Of a stretch of DNA of 64,000 bases, positions 57,531 through 64,000 are shown piece by piece; position 1 is the first letter of the stretch; each line of letters starts with the position of its first letter. Origin of the DNA: Tolypeutes matacus (taxonomy: Eukaryota; Chordata; Mammalia; Cingulata; Chlamyphoridae). Made by a program: the position numbers and the translations under genes. The notes beneath the pieces were generated by a model. The model ran no database searches. It worked only from the letters and a program-made list of their open reading frames with translations, and had not been told where the DNA came from. The stretch is from positions 261,573-325,572 of the forward strand of contig JAKSZT010005175.1 in NCBI GenBank assembly GCA_026826555.1, written 5' to 3'.

Positions 57531-60500
57531 TCAGATCAGTGAGGTCATATACTGTTCATCCTTCAGTGCCTGGCTTGCTTCACTCAACATAAGGTCTTCA
57601 AGATTCATCCACGTTATTCCATGTGTTAGCACTTTATTCCTTCTTACAGCTGAGTAATATTCCGTTGTATGTATGTACCACATTTTGCTTATCCACTCGT
57701 CTGTTGATGGGCACCGGGGCTGATTACAACTTTTGGCAATGGTGAACAATGCTGCTATGAACATTGGTGTGTATATACCTGTTTGTGTCTTTGCTTTCAG
57801 TTCTTCTGGGTATATACCCAGCAGTGGAATTGCTGAATCATACGGAAGATCTATTGTTAGTTTTCGGAGGAACCGCTAAACTGTCCTCCACAGTGGCTGG
57901 ACCATACCACAGTCCCACCAGCAGTGGATGAGGGTTCCTATTCCTCCACATCCTCTCCAACATTTGGTGTCTCCTGTTTTTTTTAATAGCTGCCATTCTG
58001 ATAGGTGTAAGACGGTATCTCATTGTAGTTTTGATTTGCATTTCCCTGATAGCAAGCGATGTTGATAATTTTTTCATGTGATTTTTAGCCATTTGTATTT
58101 CTTCCTTGGAGAAGTGTCTTTTCAGGTCACCTGCCCATTTTTTAAATGGGTTGTTTGTCCTTTTATTTTCAAGGTGTAGGATTATCTTTATATATGCAGG
58201 ATATTAGGGTTCTATCAGATATATGGTTGCCAAATATTTTCTCCCATTGGGTAGGTTGCCTTTTTATTTTCTTAATAACATCCTTTGAGGTGCAGAAGTT
58301 TTTAATTTTGATGAGATCCCATTTGTCTATTTTTTCTCTTGCTGCTCGTGCTTTGGCTGTGAAGTTCATGAAACCATTTCTTATTGCAAGGTCCTGTAGA
58401 TGCTTCCCTACATTATCTTCCAAGGTCTTTATGGTTTTGGCTCTTATATTTAGATCTTTGATCCATCTTGAGTTGATTTTTGTATAAGGTGTGAGATGGT
58501 ATTCTTCTCTCATTCTTTTGGATATGGATATCCAGTTCTCCAAATACCACTTGTTAAAGAGGCCATTCTCTCCCAACGCAGTGGGTTTCGTGACCTTGTC
58601 AAATATCAGATGACTGTATATGCGAGGATCTATATCAGAACTCTCAATTCGGTTCCATTGGTCAGTAGGTCTATCCTTGTGCCAATGCCATGCAGTTTTG
58701 ATCACTGTAGCTTTGTAGTATGTTTTAAAGTCAGGTAGTGTGATACCTCCAACTTCATTTTTCTTTTTCAATGTCTTTGGCAATTCGGGGTCTCTTGCCT
58801 CTCCAAATATATTTTGTGGTTAGTTTGTCCAGTTCCTTAATAAATACAGTGTTGACTTTTATTGGGATTGCATTAAATTTGTAGATTAGTTTGGGTAGGA
58901 TAGACATCTTGTTGATGTTTAGTCTTCCTACCCATGAACAGGGAATATATTTCCATTTATTTAAGTCTTCTTTGATTTCCTTTAAGAGTGTTGTGTACTT
59001 CTCTGTATATAAGTCCTTCACATCTTTAGTTAAATTTATTCCTAGGTATTTGATTCTTTTAGTTACTATTGTAAATGGTATTTTTTTTTCCTGATTTCCT
59101 CCGCAGTTTGCTAGTTATTGGTGTACAGAAATGCTACTGATTTTTGAGCATTGATCTTATAGCCCGCAACTTTACTGAACTCTTTTATAAGTTCTAGAAG
59201 CTTTGTTGTAGATTTCTCAGGGCTTTCTTTGTATAGGATCATGTCATCTGCAAATAATGAAATTTTTACTTCTTCTTTTCCAATCTGGATGCGTTTTATG
59301 TCCTTTTCTTGTCTCAGTGCTCGTGCAAGTATTTCTAACACAATGTTAAATAGGAGAGGTTATAGTGGGCATCCTTGTCTAGTTCCTGATCTCAGAGGGA
59401 AGGCTTTTAGGATTTCACCGTTGAAAGTGATGTTAGCTTTGGGTTTTTCATATATACCCTTTATCATATTCTGAAAGTTTCTGTCTATTCCTATCTTTTG
59501 CAGTGTTTTTATGAGGAAAGGGTGCTGTATTTTGTCAAGTGCTTTTTCTGCATCTATAGAGATGATCATGTGATTTTTTTTCATTCAATCTGTTTATGTG
59601 GTGTATTACATTGATTGATTTTCTTATATTGAACCATCCTTGCATACCCGGGATGAAACCCACTTGGTCATGGTGTATAATCCTTTTGATATGTTGTTGA
59701 ATGTGATTAGCAAGTATTTTGTTGAGGATTTTAGCATCTAGGTTAATTAGAGTAATTGGTCTGTAATTTTCCTTTCTCGTGGTATCTTTATTTGGTTTTG
59801 GTATTAGGGTAATGTTGGCATCATAGAATGAGTTAGGCAATATTCCATCTACTTCTATTTTTTGGAAGAGCTTAAGTAGAATTGGTGTTAACTCTTTCCG
59901 GAATGTTTGGTAGAATTCAGCTGTGAAGCCATCTGGTACTGGACTCTTCTTAGTTGGAAGTTTTTGATGACTGAGTCTATCTCTTTACTTGTAATTGGAC
60001 TGTTGAGTTCATCTGTTTCTTCTTTCATCCATGTAGGCTGTTTGTGGGTTTCTAGAAACTTGTCCATTTCCTCTAAATTATCATTCTTGTTGGCATATAA
60101 TTTTTCAAAGTATCCTCTTATGATACTCTTTATTTCTGTGGGGTCAGTAGTGATATCACTTTGCTCATTCCTTATTTTATGTATTTGCATCTGTTCTCTC
60201 TTTTTCTTTGTTAGTCTGGCTAAGGGTTTGTCAATTTTGTTGATATTCTCAAAGAACCAGCTTTTGGTTTTGTTTATTGTTTCCAGTGCTTTCTTATTCT
60301 CTATTTCATTTAGTTCTGCTCTAATCTTTGTTATTTTCTTCTTTCTACTTCTTTTAGGTTTAGTTTGTTGTTGTTTTTCCAATTCCTCCAAGTGTGCAGT
60401 TAGGTCTTCAATTTTAGCTCTTTCTTCTTTTTTAATATATGAATTTATGGCTATGAACTTCCCTCTCAGGACTGCTTTCGCTGCATCCCATAGGTTTTGA

Positions 60501-61350
60501 TATGTTGTGTTGTCATTTTCATTAGTTTCAACGTAGTTACTGATTTCTTTTGAGATTTCCTCTTTGACCCACTGTTTGTCTAAGAGTGTGTTGTTTAACA
60601 TCCATATCCTTGTGCCTAACCTGTTTCTCTGGCCCTTAGTGGTTTTCAATTTCATTCCATTGTGGTCAGAGAAATTACTTTGTATAGTCTCAATCTTTCT
60701 GAATTCATTGAGAGTTGTTCTGTGGCCTAGCATGTGGTCTATTTTGGAGTATGTTCCATGTGCACTCAAGAAGAATGTAAATCCTGCTGTATTTGGGTGT
60801 AATGTTCTGTATATATCTATTAAGTCCAGGTCTTCTACTGTATTGTTGAGTGCCTTTGTTTCTTTTTTGATTCTCTGTCTAGATGTTCTGTCTAATGATG
60901 ATAGTGGTGTGTTGAAGCCCCCTGCTAAAATTGTAGAGGCATTTATTTCTTCTCTTAGTTTTTCCAGAGTTTGCCGCATGTATTTTGAGGCACCCCGATT
61001 AGGTGTGTAAATATTGATGATTGTTCTCTCTTCTTGAGAGATTAGTCCTTTTACTAATATGTAGTGTCCATCTTTGTCTCTTACAGTAGTTTTGCATTTA
61101 AGTCTATTTTGTCTGATATTAGAATAGCTACTCCTGCCCTTTTTTGGTTATTGATAGCTTGTAAAATGGTTTTCCAGCCATTCACTTTCAGCCTCCTTGA
61201 ATCCCTGGGTCGAAGGTGGGTTTCTTGTAGACAGCATATAGATGGATCATATTTTCTCATCCATTCTGCCAATCTGTGTCTCTTGATTGGTGAATTTAAT
61301 CCATTAACATTCAGTGTTATTAATTGTAACGAATTTCTTACTTCAGCCAT
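57531..61350 (-). pseudogene. L1 ORF2 (endonuclease-reverse transcriptase), lightly broken
   Basis: ORF2 is readable over its full length in eight to nine frame pieces. The endonuclease N terminus at 61350-61081 keeps LNVNGLNSP and CLQETHL. A 363-codon piece (60979-59888) covers the rest of the endonuclease and the linker; in its GGFNTPLSSLD block the active-site Asp is replaced by Gly (codon 60917-60919), while the SDHNGMKL block is intact. RT pieces follow: 59840-59535 ([20 protein letters not shown]), 59584-59360 ([18 protein letters not shown]), 59341-59111 with FADD at about 59254-59243, then 59021-58755, 58783-58169 and the C-terminal zinc-knuckle pieces to the stop at 57531. Frameshifts separate them. 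Confidence 0.9.
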
Positions 61351-61513
61351 TTTTTCTTTGGGTTAATGTATGTCATATGTTGTTTTGTTTCTCTTTTTGT
61401 CTTTTCAGTTGTTTTTAAACTGTCCTCCAACTCTTTCTCCCTTGTTTTTTCCTTTCAACTTGTAGAGATTCCTTTAGCATTTCTTGAAGTGCTGGTTTCT
61501 TATTGACATACTC

Positions 61514-61862
61514 TCATAATTTCTGTTTGTCTGTGATTATTTTGAACTCTCCATCATTTTTGAATGCCAGTTTTGCTGTATAGAAGATTCGTGGCTGGAA
61601 GTTTTTTTCTTTTAGTATTTTGGCTATGTCATGCCACTGTCTTCTTGCCTCAATGGTTTCAGCTGAGAAATCAGCACTTAATCTTATTGTGCTTCCCTTG
61701 TATGTGATGGTTCTCTTTTCTCTTGCTGCCTTGAGTATTTTCTCTTTGTCTTGGGCACTGGACATTTTGACAAGTATATGTCTTGGAGTTGGCCTTTTGG
61801 GATTTATACTATTTGGGGTGCGCTGTGCTTCCTGGATCTGCACATCCATCTCTCTCAATAGG
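61514..61862 (-). pseudogene. L1 ORF1 C-terminal half, truncated by ERV insertion
   Basis: The minus strand encodes the ORF1 RRM-like end and C-terminal domain (EMDVQIQEAQRTPNSINPKR, RHILVKM, ADFSAETIEARRQWHDIAKI, QPRIFYTAKLAFKNDGEFKI) without an internal stop down to 61514. The open frame extends upstream past 61862 into the retroviral LTR for a few codons (to about 61882), which is an artefact of the insertion. The coiled coil and N terminus are missing from the window. Confidence 0.85.
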
Positions 61863-61952
61863 TGTCCCGACCCGCGGGACAAATCAACTGAGACTCTGAG
61901 TTACCCAGCGAAGGAATGAGACATAGACACCTGTAAGAAAATGGCTGCACAC

Positions 61953-61958
61953 TTTATT
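61953..61958 (-). promoter_or_regulatory. LTR polyadenylation signal AATAAA
   Basis: AATAAA on the minus strand, about 70 bp after the TATA box; it sets the R region of the LTR. Confidence 0.8.
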
Positions 61959-62027
61959 CTACTAACATAGTTCTACCGTTGCTCTAGCTCTATTGTTCTA
62001 TATAATCCACGTGGGTTACAATCAACT

Positions 62028-62035
62028 CTTTTATA
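62028..62035 (-). promoter_or_regulatory. LTR TATA box
   Basis: TATAAAAG on the minus strand in the LTR, correctly spaced upstream of the AATAAA. It is intact, so the LTR could still act as a promoter. Confidence 0.8.
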
Positions 62036-62254
62036 AGCAGGGGAAGGGAAGTACATTAGGGCTTAGGTGTCGGTAAATGATTGGGTAACGTGGGTTGTTA
62101 GGCGTGGTAGAGATGGTCAATGTTTGCACACGCGCAAACATTGTGGCACGAACAGTCACATGATATACCTTTTCAAGAAGGAGAAGAAGAAGACAAAGAA
62201 GAAGAAGATAGAAACGGCCATGACAGTTGTATTTGTTGGACATTGCCCCCAACA

Positions 62255-62267
62255 TCTCCTCCCTTTT
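62255..62267 (-). other. Polypurine tract of the provirus
   Basis: AAAAGGGAGGAGA on the minus strand immediately precedes the LTR; this is the primer site for plus-strand DNA synthesis in retroviruses. Confidence 0.85.
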
Positions 62268-62577
62268 GGTTTAAAAACAAAACATTATAGACTGTAACCA
62301 ACCTGGATGGAAGGTATGAAGGGGGGACTGTGCCTGTTTTAGGTCAGGACCATGCTATACGATTACTGGATCTTACCCGTCATTGGAGACCTTAGCAGCA
62401 ATTGGTCCAGGGCCCTTTGGCGACAATTGGCTAAGCTCCTGTCTTAGGTTGTCCAGATTTCTTATCGCGAAAGAGGTCCAGTTGCCCGTCATTGACTAAC
62501 CAGTCCAGCACCCTAATAGGTATACGGTGCCACAGGGTGGCTTTCAAGGGTTTTATTAGTACAGAAGATTTCGTTCT
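62268..62577 (-). other. ERV sequence between env stop and polypurine tract
   Basis: About 310 bp of retroviral 3' untranslated sequence. An AATAAAACCC word follows the env stop, as it also does after the env remnant at 20170. No additional open frame is recognised. Confidence 0.6.
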
Positions 62578-64000
62578 TCACTGGGGGCAAATGTCATTAA
62601 TCCACTCTGGGGAAAGGCCGTTTTCAGAAAGGTGAAGTCTGTGATAGTGCACCTGAATGGGTTTACCAAGAGAGGAGTGTATTTGGTCCTTGACCAGCTG
62701 AATAACCTTTCGTAAGGCCCAAGGTGCAAAGGTTAAGATAAGCAGAAAGGTTATAAGAGGAGTTATTATAGGGATTATATAGGGGAGTACTGAAGAGGAC
62801 AGCCAAGAGAATGGGCTTGGAGTTTCTAGGGATCGCCTTTTACGAAAGTCTTTAATTTTGTTTAATACGTCTATGTTTTGTTCAACTGTTCCTGACTCGT
62901 TGATATAATAACAACAGTCCTCCTTTAAGAAGAGACAAGCGCCACCTTTGTCTGCTGTGAGGAGATCAAGTGCTCGTCGATTTTGTAGAACCACGCGTGC
63001 CAGAGATGTGAGCTGACGCTGTAATGCAGCAAGCAATGCGGAGGTGGATTCTAGGGCAGCTTCAAGCTTTTCTTCGAAGTCTCTAGCACTGGAGATGCCA
63101 TACCCTAGGGCAGCACCAGAGGTTTCGGCAGCAGCAAGGGCGGTGGTCATGCTGACTCCTATCAGCAGAAGGACAAATACTGCTCTCTTGTTACGATCTG
63201 AAAAGGCTTGAGGAAGAAACTCTGCACGGGTATAAAGAGTCATACTAGGGACGGTAGTGACAAGGAAACATGGACTAGGTGAAGAAGTATTAATACAGGT
63301 AACAAGTGTGAAGTTACACCAGAAGAAGTGTCCAGGGGGAGCAGTGATAGAAGAAGTTATAGTGGTTTTGTTAATACAATTGAAAGATGGTGTATCTGCG
63401 GTATGATTGGAATAGAAACAAAGTGAAATATTTGTTGGAAGGGGGGATAGTGGAATAGTGACATTCAGATTAAGATTGGGACAATTATCAGAGGTGTTGA
63501 CATTGGTGACAGGAGAAGGAACAATGGTGAGTAAGGGTTTGTATAATGAAGCACAAAGGAAGCAATCAGAAACATTTGCATTAGGTGCAGTGATATTAAG
63601 AAGATTTAAAGTGCGTTGAATTAGCATAGGCCAAGTGGGTAGAGGGTCCTTTAGTGATGAAGACAAAAAGGTATAGGAGGGAGAAGGAGAGGAGGAGGAG
63701 GAAAGCTGTGAGGTAAGGGTAGCTTCAGCATTTTGTATTTCTTGTTGAATCTTTTCTATAGGGTTTTTGTTTGGATTGGCAACATAGGCACGAGCTATAT
63801 AGAGGGAAGCGCTGGGCGTACTAGAATATCCAGTTCTGTATATTTGACCATAAACTCCTTTTTGCCACCTATTATCCCAAGGATCTTTTATAGTAAGGTT
63901 GAATGTGTTGCCTTTTAAGGCAAAAGAGATATATCTGCCTCCTCCAGAGACAGCGTCATTATATGCATCATGAATAACGCAAGACCAATATGGGCATCCA
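62578..64000 (-). CDS. env: Endogenous retroviral envelope protein, open to the window edge
   Basis: The frame is open from the window edge (64000) to TGA at 62580-62578, 473 codons without a stop; the N terminus with the signal peptide lies outside. Visible in order: a surface subunit with at least nine N-glycosylation sequons and a CXXC motif (CFLC, 63564-63553); a furin-type site RNKR (63195-63184); a hydrophobic Ala/Gly-rich fusion peptide (from 63183); a heptad-rich segment; an immunosuppressive-domain-type region (about 62988-62938) followed by CX6CC (62937-62911); a membrane anchor (about 62790-62713); and a tail of about 45 residues with YHRL (62646-62635). CXXC plus CX6CC is the gammaretrovirus-like, class I arrangement. 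All hallmarks are intact, which is unusual in this otherwise decayed window. It could be a young ERV gene or a co-opted envelope. Confidence 0.9.
   Translation of the reverse strand, partial: GCPYWSCVIHDAYNDAVSGGGRYISFALKGNTFNLTIKDPWDNRWQKGVYGQIYRTGYSSTPSASLYIARAYVANPNKNPIEKIQQEIQNAEATLTSQLSSSSSPSPSYTFLSSSLKDPLPTWPMLIQRTLNLLNITAPNANVSDCFLCASLYKPLLTIVPSPVTNVNTSDNCPNLNLNVTIPLSPLPTNISLCFYSNHTADTPSFNCINKTTITSSITAPPGHFFWCNFTLVTCINTSSPSPCFLVTTVPSMTLYTRAEFLPQAFSDRNKRAVFVLLLIGVSMTTALAAAETSGAALGYGISSARDFEEKLEAALESTSALLAALQRQLTSLARVVLQNRRALDLLTADKGGACLFLKEDCCYYINESGTVEQNIDVLNKIKDFRKRRSLETPSPFSWLSSSVLPYIIPIITPLITFLLILTFAPWALRKVIQLVKDQIHSSLGKPIQVHYHRLHLSENGLSPEWINDICPQ

Larger units (their letters stand above)
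54838..61862 (-). mobile_element. 7-kb antisense L1 with very long 3' UTR, cut by an ERV
   Basis: On the minus strand the order is ORF1 C-terminal half (61862-61514), spacer, ORF2 (61350-57531), 3' UTR module A (57530 to about 56930), a spacer with A/T runs, and module B (56650-54838). Module B ends in an AATAAA (54849-54854, minus) after a (TA)n tract (about 54953-55000). ORF1 stops at 61862 exactly where a retroviral LTR begins, so its 5' part must lie beyond the provirus, outside the window. It has the longest surviving frames of any L1 here, so it is relatively young. Confidence 0.9.
61863..62254 (-). mobile_element. 3' LTR of a class I endogenous retrovirus
   Basis: Read on the minus strand, the LTR starts TGTTGGGGGC (62254) and ends GGGACA (61863), 392 bp with TG...CA ends. 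It lies directly downstream of a polypurine tract (62267-62255) and of the envelope gene, the normal position of a 3' LTR. A TATAAAAG box is at 62035-62028 and an AATAAA signal at 61958-61953, so U3, R and U5 can be placed. The last 19 bp contain a TGTCCCG/CGGGACA inverted repeat. The left flank is L1 ORF1. The matching 5' LTR should lie beyond position 64000. Confidence 0.85.

Noticed and set aside
59907..60500. 197-codon plus-strand frame opposite L1 ORF2
   Set aside because: It is the Ser/Phe/Leu-rich shadow of the L1 ORF2 reading frame on the minus strand.
60564..61010. 148-codon plus-strand frame
   Set aside because: Shadow of L1 ORF2 endonuclease on the other strand.
1..64000. CRISPR arrays, bacterial-type operons, riboswitches
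   Set aside because: The sequence is mammalian repeat DNA; no regularly spaced repeats or prokaryotic genes were seen.

Overview
The window looks like repeat-dense, gene-poor DNA from a placental mammal, most likely a xenarthran (sloth, armadillo or anteater). The best evidence for the lineage is a set of tRNA-derived SINEs of the DAS type (head beginning GGGAGCGGATGTGGCTCAA, B box GGGTTC) together with a second, very GC-rich tRNA-derived SINE. L1 is the dominant element, with L2 and MaLR-like LTRs as background. I recognise no host protein-coding exon. The only long, undamaged coding sequence is retroviral.

Layout. 1-4165: an antisense L1 tail, then a sense L1 3' UTR of about 3 kb carrying a young SINE. 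4170-10540: a degenerate sense L1 with two smaller L1 insertions inside it. 10541-19690: old L1 and L2 pieces, a SINE, single-copy-looking DNA and CT-rich tracts. 19860-20117: a stranded tail of a retroviral envelope gene. 20340-23305: two convergent L1 fragments. 23706-32755: a MaLR-like LTR and several L1 fragments, ending with a 3.7-kb sense L1. 33880-34790: L2. 35150-43990: layered L1s, including an internally deleted L1 with a preserved 5' end and an 11-bp target-site duplication (37403-41581). 44000-48420: mostly unassigned, with one CpG island (about 47120-47480). 48425-54800: nested L1s, three LTR-like elements and SINEs. 54838-61862: a 7-kb antisense L1 whose ORF1 is cut by a class I endogenous retrovirus. 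That provirus occupies 61863-64000 on the minus strand and runs off the window edge.

Relationships. Relative ages can be read from the nesting: L1 then ERV at 61862; older L1 then deleted L1 at 37402/41582; older L1 then younger L1 at about 48535-49385. The L1 lineages share a trait: their 3' ends (and one 5' UTR) are built of repeated modules. The envelope gene is open for 473 codons to the window edge and keeps its surface CXXC, furin-type site, fusion peptide, CX6CC, membrane anchor and YXXL tail motif. It is the main candidate for a functional or recently functional protein. Family assignments rest on recognition by eye and hand alignment, so boundaries of the old repeats are approximate.
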